Shown here piece by piece: positions 1 to 6,209 of a stretch of 7,047 nucleotides of DNA. Position 1 is the first letter of the stretch. Each line of letters begins with the position of its first letter. The stretch is from an uncultured Nitrosomonadales bacterium (lineage in GTDB: Bacteria > Pseudomonadota > Gammaproteobacteria > Burkholderiales > Methylophilaceae), in assembly GCA_946481065.1 (NCBI GenBank), contig CAMLMA010000091.1:1-7047 (forward strand), read 5' to 3'. The translations under genes were made by a program, and so were the position numbers. Below the pieces are notes generated by a model. That model ran no database searches. It saw only the letters and a list, made by a program, of their open reading frames with translations, and was not told where the DNA came from.

Positions 1-1484
1 AGGAGATGCAGCGGCAACTCGACGCCACCGGCCAATGGCAGGGCGAGTTGCGGGGCCAGCGCAAGAACGGCGAGGTCTTCGCCGAGTGGCTGACCATCAA
101 CTCCAGCCTCAATGCGGACAGCTCGCTGCATCGCCGCGTCGCCATCTTCTCGGACATCTCCAAGCTCAAGGAATCCGAGGAGCTGGTTTGGCAGGAAGCC
201 AACTTCGACGCCCTCACCGGCCTGCCCAACCGGCGCATGTTCTACGACCGGCTGCAGCTGGAGCTGAAGAAATCGAGCCGTACCGGCCTGCCCCTGGCGA
301 TGATGTTCATGGACCTCGACCGCTTCAAGGAGATCAACGACAGCCTTGGCCATGACATGGGCGACGTGCTGCTGAAAGAGACGGCGAAACGCCTGCGCCG
401 TTGCGTACGCGAGACCGACATCATCGCGCGCCTGGGCGGCGACGAGTTCACCGTCATCCTGAGCGCGCTGGACGATCCCGGCGTCATCGAGCGCGTCGCT
501 TCCGATATCCTGTTCCAGCTATCGCAGCCCTACCAGCTCGGTAGCGAAAAGACCTATGTCACGGCCAGCATCGGCATCACGCTCTACCCGCAGGACGCGA
601 TGGGTATCGATGAATTGATGAAGAATGCAGACCGCGCGATGTATGCCGCCAAGAGCCTGGGCCGCAACCGTGCCAGCTATTTCACCATCTCCATGCAGGA
701 GGCGGCGGAGAAGCGCCTGCGGCTGACCAACGACTTGCGGCAGGCGATCCCGGGCAAACAGCTCGAACTGCATTACCAGCCCATCGTCGACCTCAGGGAC
801 GGCAAGGTACACAAGGCCGAAGCGCTGTTGCGCTGGCACCACCCGCATCGCGGCATGGTGAGCCCGGCAGAATTCATCCCCATCGCAGAAGAGACTGGCC
901 TCATCGTCGAGATCGGCGATTGGGTGTTCGAGAACGCCGTTGCGGAAGTAGCGCGTATCCGTGCGCAGCAGCCGGATTTCCAGATCAGCATCAATAAATC
1001 GGCAGTGCAGTTCCGCGCCGAGCAGGACGTGCATTCCCACTGGTTCGAGCATATCGCGCGCCTCGGCCTGCCGGGCAACGCGCTGGTCGTCGAGATCACC
1101 GAAGGCCTGCTGCTCGACCCGAGCGAAACGACCCAGACACAGTTGCATCAGCTCAACGATGCTGGCATCGAGATCGCGATCGACGATTTCGGCACCGGCT
1201 ATTCGTCGCTGGCCTACATCAAGAATTTCAGCATCGACTACATCAAGATCGACCAATCCTTCACCCGCAACCTTGCGCCTGATTCCAGCGACCTCGCACT
1301 ATGCGAGGCGATCATCGTCATGGCGCACAAGCTCGGCATGCGCGTCATCGCCGAGGGTGTCGAAACCGCCGAGCAGTGCGCATTGCTGACTGAGGCCGGC
1401 TGTGACTATGGCCAGGGTTACCTGTTCTCGCGGCCCCTGCCGAGCGAACAGTTCATGAGCTTCCTCGGCCAGCCTGCGGCCTGA
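1..1484 (+). CDS. PAS-GGDEF-EAL c-di-GMP signalling protein, 5'-truncated
   Basis: This is a cytoplasmic enzyme for making and/or hydrolysing cyclic di-GMP. The reading frame is open to the left edge (codon GAG at 3-5), and the visible protein begins inside a PAS/PAC domain, so the true start lies outside the window; the AGGAG touching the ATG at 6 has no spacing and is not a usable ribosome site. Counting from that ATG (492 residues): PAC end about 1-55 (W..GE....KNGE...W), a short linker, GGDEF domain about 64-225 with an intact GGDEF at 144-148 and an inhibitory-site RxxD at 135-138 (RETD), then EAL domain about 240-488. The EAL catalytic set looks complete: EAL 272-274, N330, E363, DDFGTG 393-398, K414, E450 and a final GYLFSRP. 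Both halves therefore look catalytically competent; which activity dominates cannot be read from sequence. More sensor domains probably lie upstream. Family assignment is very secure. Confidence 0.96.
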   Translation, partial: EMQRQLDATGQWQGELRGQRKNGEVFAEWLTINSSLNADSSLHRRVAIFSDISKLKESEELVWQEANFDALTGLPNRRMFYDRLQLELKKSSRTGLPLAMMFMDLDRFKEINDSLGHDMGDVLLKETAKRLRRCVRETDIIARLGGDEFTVILSALDDPGVIERVASDILFQLSQPYQLGSEKTYVTASIGITLYPQDAMGIDELMKNADRAMYAAKSLGRNRASYFTISMQEAAEKRLRLTNDLRQAIPGKQLELHYQPIVDLRDGKVHKAEALLRWHHPHRGMVSPAEFIPIAEETGLIVEIGDWVFENAVAEVARIRAQQPDFQISINKSAVQFRAEQDVHSHWFEHIARLGLPGNALVVEITEGLLLDPSETTQTQLHQLNDAGIEIAIDDFGTGYSSLAYIKNFSIDYIKIDQSFTRNLAPDSSDLALCEAIIVMAHKLGMRVIAEGVETAEQCALLTEAGCDYGQGYLFSRPLPSEQFMSFLGQPAA

Positions 1485-1498
1485 CATCCCCTCGCAGC

Positions 1499-1527
1499 GC
1501 CCGGCATGCGACATCAGCCGGCCGGGC
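1499..1527 (+). other. GC-rich stem-loop after the GGDEF-EAL gene, possible weak terminator
   Basis: GCCCGGC at 1499-1505 is complementary to GCCGGGC at 1521-1527, giving a 7-bp all-GC stem with a 15-nt loop, 15 nt after the upstream stop codon. The following bases (TCGTTTA) are only a poor U-tract, so intrinsic termination is uncertain. It overlaps the likely rsuA promoter. Confidence 0.3.
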
Positions 1528-1538
1528 TCGTTTACAAT
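1508..1538 (+). promoter_or_regulatory. Candidate sigma70 promoter of rsuA
   Basis: TACAAT at 1533-1538 matches the -10 consensus at five of six positions. The best upstream partner is GCGACA at 1508-1513 (four of six matches to TTGACA), but with a rather long 19-nt spacer. The -10 ends only 6 nt before the rsuA ATG at 1545, so transcription would begin at or next to the start codon. There is no Shine-Dalgarno in the GGCGGC between them. The -10 is a good match; the -35 is weak. Confidence 0.4.
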
Positions 1539-1544
1539 GGCGGC

Positions 1545-2261
1545 ATGCAACTCGAACGTATCCTCCATCGCCAGGGTTTCGGCTCCCGCAAGCTCTGCCG
1601 TATCCTTGTCCTCAACGACCAGGTAACCGTCAATGGCGCGCCCTGCGACGATCCAAGCGCTGATTTCGACACCACCGACCTGCAATTCACGGTCGAAGGG
1701 GTCGCCTGGCAATATCGCGAGCAGGCCTACCTCATGCTGCACAAGCCGGCGCATTACGAGTGTTCGCACAAGACCCTGCACCATCCCAGCATCTATCGCT
1801 TGCTGCCGGCGCCGCTGGTCGAGCGCGGCGTGCAGTGCATCGGCCGGCTGGATGAGGACACCACGGGCCTGATCCTGTTGTCGGATGACGGCCAGTTCAT
1901 CCATCGCATGAGCTCCCCCAAGTGGAAAGTGCCCAAAATCTATGAAGTCACTGCCAAGCATGCGGTCGATGACAAACAGGTGCAGGCTTTGCTGCAGGGT
2001 GTATTGCTGGTGGACGAATCGGAGACCATCGCCGCATTGGCCTGCTCGCAGGTCTCGGATCACGTCATCCACCTGACGCTGGCCGAGGGCAAATACCATC
2101 AGGTGAAGCGCATGCTGGCGGCGGTCGGCAACCGTGTGGAAGCCCTCAAGCGTATCCGGATCGGCGCGCTGGAGTTGCCGGCGGACCTCGCGCCGGGCGA
2201 ATGGCGCTGGCTCGATGAAACGGATATGGAAAACCTCAGAGGCGAGAAGCTGCCAGCCTGA
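1545..2261 (+). CDS. rsuA: 16S rRNA pseudouridine(516) synthase RsuA
   Basis: RsuA isomerises one uridine (U516 in E. coli numbering) of 16S rRNA to pseudouridine during small-subunit assembly in the cytoplasm. From the ATG at 1545 the protein has 238 residues, close to E. coli RsuA (231). An N-terminal S4 RNA-binding domain (about 1-60, starting MQLERILHRQGFGSRK) is followed by the catalytic domain. The signature GRLDEDTTGL lies at 100-109 with catalytic Asp103, and EGKYHQVKRM lies at 181-190; the closing ADLAPGEWRWL stretch also matches RsuA closely, which separates it from the related RluB/RluE/RluF enzymes. The frame is open 13 codons further up to an ATG at 1506, but that extension is not S4-like and would include the promoter, so 1545 is preferred. 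The gene converges on the cyclase gene, with 8 nt between stop codons. Confidence 0.93.
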   Translation: MQLERILHRQGFGSRKLCRILVLNDQVTVNGAPCDDPSADFDTTDLQFTVEGVAWQYREQAYLMLHKPAHYECSHKTLHHPSIYRLLPAPLVERGVQCIGRLDEDTTGLILLSDDGQFIHRMSSPKWKVPKIYEVTAKHAVDDKQVQALLQGVLLVDESETIAALACSQVSDHVIHLTLAEGKYHQVKRMLAAVGNRVEALKRIRIGALELPADLAPGEWRWLDETDMENLRGEKLPA

Positions 2262-2269
2262 CAAGACGC

Positions 2270-4171
2270 TCAGGTCGCGATGGTGACCTTGTTGCGCCCT
2301 GACTGCTTGGCCTGATACATCGCGGCATCCGCCTGGCTCAGCAGGACATCAAGGGTGGTGCCTTTATCCTTCAGGCTAGATACCCCGATCGAGATGGTGA
2401 AATTGATCGGCATGCCCTCTTCACGTGGCACATTGGTGCGCGCCACGCTATCACGCAAGCGCTCGGCCACCTCGGCCGCTTCCCGTAGCCCGGTCTCCGG
2501 CAACAGGACGGCGAACTCCTCTCCCCCGATCCGTCCGATGAGGTCGATCAGTCGCAGGGTCTCGCGCAGCTTGGCCGCCAAGGTCTGCAGGACATAGTCA
2601 CCGAACTTGTGCCCATAGGTATCGTTGATCTTCTTGAAGTAATCGATATCGATCATGAAGATCGACAACGGCTTGTCGTAGCGCTTGGCGCGTTCCAGTT
2701 CGATCTGGCCCTGTTCCATGAAATGTCGGCGGTTGGCGAGGCTGGTCAGGTAATCCGTCTGCGCTTGTTGCTGCAGGCGTCCCATCGACTCCATACGCTC
2801 GGTGACGTCGCGGGCGACGCCGACCAGTTCCTTGATGTTTCCCGCCTCGTCATGGATGACACGCCCCCGCCATTCAAGGAAGCGCACCCCATGCGCCGTG
2901 TTCTCGCGGTGGACGAAATTCACCTCGTAAGGAGGCTGCATGAGCCTCTCGAAGAATTCCGTGACTAGGGGCAGGTCTTCATGAAACACGTCCTGCGCAT
3001 AATGCCGGCCGATCAACTGCTCCGCAGTGGCGTCGTACAAGGCGCAGAAAGCAGGGTTCACATAGGTATAGAAGCCTTCCGGATCGACTTTGATGATGAG
3101 CTCACTGGTGTTCTCGACAATCACGCGATAGTTGTCCTCGCTGACCTGCAAGGCGGCTTTGGTCTCTTTCACCATTTGTTCGTACTGCATATGCCTGCTC
3201 TGGTAATTGCGGATACCGCAGATGGCAATGACCACCAGCATGAGATAGAGCCCCAGCTTGATCTGCAACTCGTCCTGCCAGGGGGCATAGATATCCTCGA
3301 GATTGCGGCTGACGGCGACGACCAAAGGATGCTCCATCACCAGCGAAGGTGGATTGATGGTCTTGAGGGCCATCATGCTTTGCTGCTTGCTGGTGAAGGA
3401 GTAACCCGTCAACACGCTGACCTGGGGCTCTTTGCTGGCGACATGCTGGCTGAACATGGTCTCCGCATTGGCAAGGCCACTATCTAGCGCCTCCGTATTG
3501 CCAGGTGTCATGACGAATATCTGTCCGCTGCCGTGGGTGATGGAGGCCCACATATCGGGTGCGTAGAGCACCGCCTTCATCATCGCCTTGAAGTAAGCGG
3601 GATCCAGGCTGGCGACCACAAGTCCCTGGAAGCGTTTGTCCGGCCCGAGGATCGGCCTGCCGATCGCAATCACGCGAAGCCCCGAGGCGGTAGCGTAAGG
3701 CTCGGAGACGTATAGACGGTCCGGATGCGGATCGGATTTGATCGCCCGGAAATACGTGCGCTGGGCGAAATTCTGGCCAACGTCTTGCGAACGACTGGAA
3801 AAGCGCAAAGTGCCGTCGGCATCCATGATTCCCATCGCATGAATGGCGGGCATCGCCGATAGCAGGACCGTCAATTCGCGGTTGACCGCGGGATCGCCCT
3901 TGGCCGTAAAATCCACGCCACGGCTGAGCTGCTCCATCGCATTCCCGGCAGCCGTCATCTGCGCGCTGACGTTGGCGGATACGATATTCACCTGGGTCGT
4001 CAGCTTCTCCCGCTCGCGCTCCGTCCTTTTATCATGCTGGTAATGCATGTCCATCATGAACAGTACGCCCAGCAATCCCAGCAACAGAAAGGCCGTGAAC
4101 CAGATCATGGTCGAGGACTGGTAGCTCCCCAAAGGGCGGTTGAGCAGCTTGTGTTCGATGCGTCCGGTCAT
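2270..4171 (-). CDS. Membrane-bound Cache-PAS-GGDEF diguanylate cyclase
   Basis: This enzyme is predicted to join two GTP into cyclic di-GMP at the inner membrane in response to an extracytoplasmic signal. The 633 residues show a hydrophobic segment at about 22-40, a periplasmic region of about 41-303 resembling a double Cache sensor (GIMDADG, YVSEPY, GRPILGPD blocks), a second hydrophobic segment at about 305-320, a PAS domain with PAC end (about 341-460, closing VARDVTER), and a GGDEF domain (about 468-632). The active-site motif is GGEEF at 549-553, the metal Asp is in MIDIDYFK (D508), and an RxxD inhibitory site (RLID, 540-543) sits exactly five residues before GGEEF. There is no EAL domain, so it should be a feedback-inhibited synthase. 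The start ATG is preceded by AGGAGG (complement of 4176-4181) at 4-nt spacing. The ligand is unknown. It is divergent from the helicase gene and convergent with rsuA. Confidence 0.95.
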   Translation of the reverse strand: MTGRIEHKLLNRPLGSYQSSTMIWFTAFLLLGLLGVLFMMDMHYQHDKRTEREREKLTTQVNIVSANVSAQMTAAGNAMEQLSRGVDFTAKGDPAVNRELTVLLSAMPAIHAMGIMDADGTLRFSSRSQDVGQNFAQRTYFRAIKSDPHPDRLYVSEPYATASGLRVIAIGRPILGPDKRFQGLVVASLDPAYFKAMMKAVLYAPDMWASITHGSGQIFVMTPGNTEALDSGLANAETMFSQHVASKEPQVSVLTGYSFTSKQQSMMALKTINPPSLVMEHPLVVAVSRNLEDIYAPWQDELQIKLGLYLMLVVIAICGIRNYQSRHMQYEQMVKETKAALQVSEDNYRVIVENTSELIIKVDPEGFYTYVNPAFCALYDATAEQLIGRHYAQDVFHEDLPLVTEFFERLMQPPYEVNFVHRENTAHGVRFLEWRGRVIHDEAGNIKELVGVARDVTERMESMGRLQQQAQTDYLTSLANRRHFMEQGQIELERAKRYDKPLSIFMIDIDYFKKINDTYGHKFGDYVLQTLAAKLRETLRLIDLIGRIGGEEFAVLLPETGLREAAEVAERLRDSVARTNVPREEGMPINFTISIGVSSLKDKGTTLDVLLSQADAAMYQAKQSGRNKVTIAT

Positions 4172-4209
4172 TGCGCCTCCTGCAGGCTGCCTGATTGCGG
4201 ATGTGATGC

Positions 4210-4239
4210 ATTCTAATGATTTACATACAATAAAACCAA
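4210..4239 (-). promoter_or_regulatory. Candidate promoter of the diguanylate cyclase gene
   Basis: Reading the minus strand, TTGGTT (plus-strand 4234-4239) is followed after 18 nt by TAGAAT (plus-strand 4210-4215), a five-of-six match to the -10 consensus. Transcription would start near 4203, leaving a leader of about 30 nt that contains the AGGAGG ribosome site. The -35 matches only TTG, so this is a plausible but unproven call. Confidence 0.4.
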
Positions 4240-4246
4240 CTCTCGC

Positions 4247-4275
4247 CTTACCTTGCGGGTGAAACTGCGTATAAT
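4247..4275 (+). promoter_or_regulatory. Candidate promoter of the rhlE-type helicase gene
   Basis: A perfect -10 hexamer TATAAT lies at 4270-4275. At 17-nt spacing the -35 is CTTACC (4247-4252), a weak three-of-six match. The better-looking TTGCGG at 4253-4258 is only 11 nt away and too close. Initiation near 4282 would give a leader of about 120 nt to the TTG start. A second possible -10, TACAAT at 4226-4231, lies upstream on the same strand. Confidence 0.45.
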
Positions 4276-4281
4276 GCAGCT

Positions 4282-4400
4282 TCCCTATGTAACACCAATC
4301 AGCATAGCGGTCTATTCCCTACTCCGATCTACTCGATCCCTTATTCGTCTGCCTCGATTGGTTTTGTTCCATGAACAAAAGGCCGTCGCAGGAGTTTAAC
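4282..4400 (+). other. Long untranslated leader of the rhlE-type gene, with repeats
   Basis: If transcription begins about 7 nt after TATAAT, the helicase mRNA carries roughly 120 nt before its TTG codon. Positions 4310-4370 are pyrimidine-rich and contain two near-identical tandem units, CTACTCCGATC (4319-4329) and CTACTCGATC (4329-4338). ACCAATC (4294-4300) can pair with GATTGGT (4356-4362). ACTCC (4321-4325) is complementary to GGAGT (4391-4395) of the ribosome site, so the leader could in principle mask it. Regulation by the leader is inference. Confidence 0.35.
4362..4380. repeat. Perfect 8-bp inverted repeat just upstream of the helicase start
   Basis: TTTTGTTC (4362-4369) and GAACAAAA (4373-4380) are exact reverse complements separated by CAT. 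The spacer overlaps the ATG at 4371. On DNA this is a compact palindrome that could bind a dimeric repressor; in RNA it would form an AU-rich hairpin with a 3-nt loop, ending 9 nt before the Shine-Dalgarno. The symmetry is seen directly; the function is not known. Confidence 0.6.
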
Positions 4401-4403
4401 TTG
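4390..4403 (+). promoter_or_regulatory. Shine-Dalgarno and TTG start of the helicase gene
   Basis: AGGAG at 4390-4394 is followed by a 6-nt spacer (TTTAAC) and TTG at 4401-4403, in frame with the helicase. The upstream in-frame ATG at 4371 has only TTGTTCC before it and no ribosome site. This decides the start in favour of TTG. Confidence 0.7.
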
Positions 4404-5882
4404 TCATCTGAAACAAACACCCCCAGCCTGTCCTTCAACGAACTCGGGCTGGCTCAACCCATCTTGCGTGCGATCGCCGATGCCGGCTACACCACGCCGA
4501 CACCGATCCAGGCCAAGGCCATTCCGCAGGTATTGAGCGGCGGCGACTTGCTTGCCGGCGCGCAGACCGGTACCGGCAAGACCGCCGGTTTCACGCTACC
4601 GCTGTTGCACCTCTTGCAGGCAAAGCCCGCGCAGATGCAAGCCGGCCAGCCACGCTGCCTGATCCTGACGCCGACGCGCGAACTCGCGGCCCAGGTCGAG
4701 GAATCGGTGAAAACTTACGGCAAATACCTGCCGCTGAAATCCATGGTCATGTTCGGCGGCGTCAATATCAATCCGCAGATCGCTCGCCTGAAGAAACCGC
4801 TGGATATCCTGGTGGCGACGCCCGGCCGTCTGCTCGACCATGTCGGCCAGAAGACCATCGACCTCTCCCGCATCGAGATCCTCGTGCTGGACGAAGCCGA
4901 TCGCATGCTGGACATGGGCTTCATCCGCGATATCAAACGTGTCCTCGCCTTGCTGCCTAAGCAGCGCCAGAACCTGTTGTTCTCGGCTACATTCTCCGAT
5001 GAGATCAAGGCGTTGGCCGATGGCTTGCTGCATAATCCGGGCTTTGTCGAAGTGGCGCGCCGAAACACGGCTTCGGAGCTGGTCGAGCAGACCGTGCACC
5101 TGGTGCCGCAAGCGCACAAGCGCGACCTGATGAGCCATCTGATCCGCCAGCATGACTGGCAGCAGGTACTGGTGTTCACGCGCACCAAGCACGGGGCCAA
5201 TCGCCTCGCCGAAAAGCTGGTCAAGGACGGCATCGAGGCCGCAGCGATCCACGGCAACAAGAGTCAGGGCGCGCGTACCAAGGCGCTGGCCGATTTCAAG
5301 AGCGGTAGTGTCAAGGTCCTGGTGGCGACGGATATCGCCGCACGCGGACTCGATATCGACCAGTTGCCGCAAGTGGTGAATTTCGAATTGCCCAACGTAC
5401 CGGAGGATTACGTCCACCGGATCGGACGGACAGGCCGCGCAGGCAGCACCGGCGCCGCCATCTCACTCGTCGATGAAGAAGAAGTGAAGTTGCTGAAAGC
5501 GATCGAACGCCTGATCAAACGCGAGATCCCACGCGTCACGGTAGAAGGCTTCGTACCTAGCGAAAAGACTGTCGAGGCACCGCGCCCTCCCAAACCGGCA
5601 AGAGGCCAGGGACAGCAGCCACGTGGCCGTGACGGCCGCAATCAGGCGCGTTCGTCGTCCGGCCAGAATGGCCAGGGACAAGCCGGGCAGCGACAGGGAA
5701 AGCCAGGGCACGGCACGAACAAGGGCAGCGGCAACTCACGTCCCGCCAGCCAGCCAGCGACGCGATCGGATAACCAGCCCAAGAACGCACAGCCGATGTC
5801 TGAAGCAGCCCGCCATCAGGCCATGCCACAGTCGCCGCTGTTCGCCCCCAAACCGGTCCACCGCGGTCATCGCGGCCGCTGA
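4401..5882 (+). CDS. rhlE: DEAD-box ATP-dependent RNA helicase, RhlE type
   Basis: This cytoplasmic enzyme uses ATP to unwind or remodel RNA; RhlE proteins are linked to ribosome assembly and RNA turnover. Numbered from the TTG (493 residues), all superfamily-2 motifs are present: Q-motif region with FNELGL near 12-17 and TPTPIQ at 32-37, Walker A AQTGTGKT 54-61, PTREL 91-95, TPGR 140-143, DEAD 164-167, SAT 195-197, VFTRTK 258-263, [12 protein letters not shown] 309-320 and HRIGRTGR 339-346. The core ends near 385. The last 100 residues are a low-complexity, Arg/Gln/Gly/Asn/Pro-rich basic tail ending RGHRGR, typical of RhlE relatives and likely an unstructured RNA-binding arm. An ATG at 4371 would add ten residues ([10 protein letters not shown]) but lacks a ribosome site. 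RhlE is preferred over DbpA, SrmB or CsdA because of FNELGL at the N-terminus and the lack of a folded C-terminal domain. Confidence 0.93.
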   Translation: MSSETNTPSLSFNELGLAQPILRAIADAGYTTPTPIQAKAIPQVLSGGDLLAGAQTGTGKTAGFTLPLLHLLQAKPAQMQAGQPRCLILTPTRELAAQVEESVKTYGKYLPLKSMVMFGGVNINPQIARLKKPLDILVATPGRLLDHVGQKTIDLSRIEILVLDEADRMLDMGFIRDIKRVLALLPKQRQNLLFSATFSDEIKALADGLLHNPGFVEVARRNTASELVEQTVHLVPQAHKRDLMSHLIRQHDWQQVLVFTRTKHGANRLAEKLVKDGIEAAAIHGNKSQGARTKALADFKSGSVKVLVATDIAARGLDIDQLPQVVNFELPNVPEDYVHRIGRTGRAGSTGAAISLVDEEEVKLLKAIERLIKREIPRVTVEGFVPSEKTVEAPRPPKPARGQGQQPRGRDGRNQARSSSGQNGQGQAGQRQGKPGHGTNKGSGNSRPASQPATRSDNQPKNAQPMSEAARHQAMPQSPLFAPKPVHRGHRGR

Positions 5883-5912
5883 AAACCCTCGCAGGAGCTT
5901 CTCAAGCCTTGT

Positions 5913-5941
5913 CGCGTGCGCAAATGCAAGATGCGCGCGCG
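5913..5941 (+). other. GC-rich stem-loop in the helicase 3' untranslated region
   Basis: CGCGTGCGCA (5913-5922) pairs with TGCGCGCGCG (5932-5941), giving a 10-bp stem with one U-G pair and a 9-nt loop. No U-tract follows, so it is not an intrinsic terminator; it could stabilise the mRNA 3' end or simply be a GC-rich coincidence. Confidence 0.4.
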
Positions 5942-5984
5942 GGCGTTCGATGTACGTGACGGGGATTCGGACTGCGGAAAAAAG

Positions 5985-6006
5985 AAAACCGCCGGGAGGC
6001 GGTTTT
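5985..6006 (+). terminator. Intrinsic terminator of the helicase gene
   Basis: AAAACCGCC (5985-5993) and GGCGGTTTT (5998-6006) are exact complements around a GGGA loop, 102 nt after the stop codon. The U-run on the plus strand is short (TTTTAT). On the minus strand the hairpin is followed by TTTTCTTTTTT, so it may also stop antisense transcription coming from the blc side. Confidence 0.85.
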
Positions 6007-6206
6007 ATCAGGGGAATGTAGCTTGAGACAAGCTCATTAATTGTCTAAGGGGAGATGAACAATTAGGTGCCATTATAAGTACCGGTTGTAAAAGAAATAT
6101 TTCTCCAACACGCTAAATTGTAAACAAACGTTAAGTATTTACATGGCTGTTGCAGGAACCCTGCCCGCTGCCGCCAGTCTGACGAAGCACCTTTCGATGG
6201 AAGCGA
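6007..6206. other. AT-rich non-coding region upstream of blc, with overlapping inverted repeats
   Basis: No credible gene is visible in these 200 nt. Three short inverted repeats share arms: AGCTTG/CAAGCT (6020-6025 with 6029-6034), AGACAA/TTGTCT (6026-6031 with 6041-6046) and TAATTGT/ACAATTA (6038-6044 with 6059-6065). Further on are a perfect 12-bp palindrome AGAAATATTTCT (6093-6104), TGTAAA/TTTACA (6119-6124 with 6138-6143) and a small hairpin GCAGG-AAC-CCTGC (6152-6164). The blc promoter must lie here, but I find no convincing -35/-10 pair; TATAAG at 6074-6079 is the best -10 candidate, with no good -35. Confidence 0.5.
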
Positions 6207-6209
6207 GTG

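Noticed and set aside
519..1256. 245-codon minus-strand open frame inside the GGDEF-EAL gene
   Set aside because: It is antisense to a strongly conserved coding region, shows no recognisable domain and looks like a by-product of GC-rich codon use.
1506..1544. Upstream ATG start for rsuA at 1506
   Set aside because: The added 13 residues are unlike the start of an S4 domain, the codons overlap the stem-loop and -10 element, and MQLERILHRQG from 1545 is a normal RsuA start.
1299..2264. 321-codon minus-strand open frame antisense to rsuA
   Set aside because: It spans the end of one real gene and all of rsuA, and its translation has no family motifs. Long antisense frames are expected at this codon bias.
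2609..3487. Two plus-strand open frames (119 and 168 codons) inside the cyclase gene
   Set aside because: They are antisense shadows of the PAS, GGDEF and Cache coding sequence with no domain of their own.
4253..4275. TTGCGG (4253-4258) as the -35 partner of TATAAT at 4270
   Set aside because: The spacer is only 11 nt, far too short for sigma70 RNA polymerase.
4596..5417. 273-codon minus-strand open frame antisense to the helicase core
   Set aside because: The sense strand carries every DEAD-box motif; the antisense product resembles nothing.
5740..5762. Short CCAG-type direct repeat in the helicase tail
   Set aside because: It is low-complexity coding sequence for the Ser/Gln/Pro-rich tail, not a separate repeat element.
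6055..6066. Mini-frame ATG-AAC-AAT-TAG after a purine-rich AAGGGGAG
   Set aside because: It encodes only three residues and the purine run touches the ATG, leaving no ribosome spacing.
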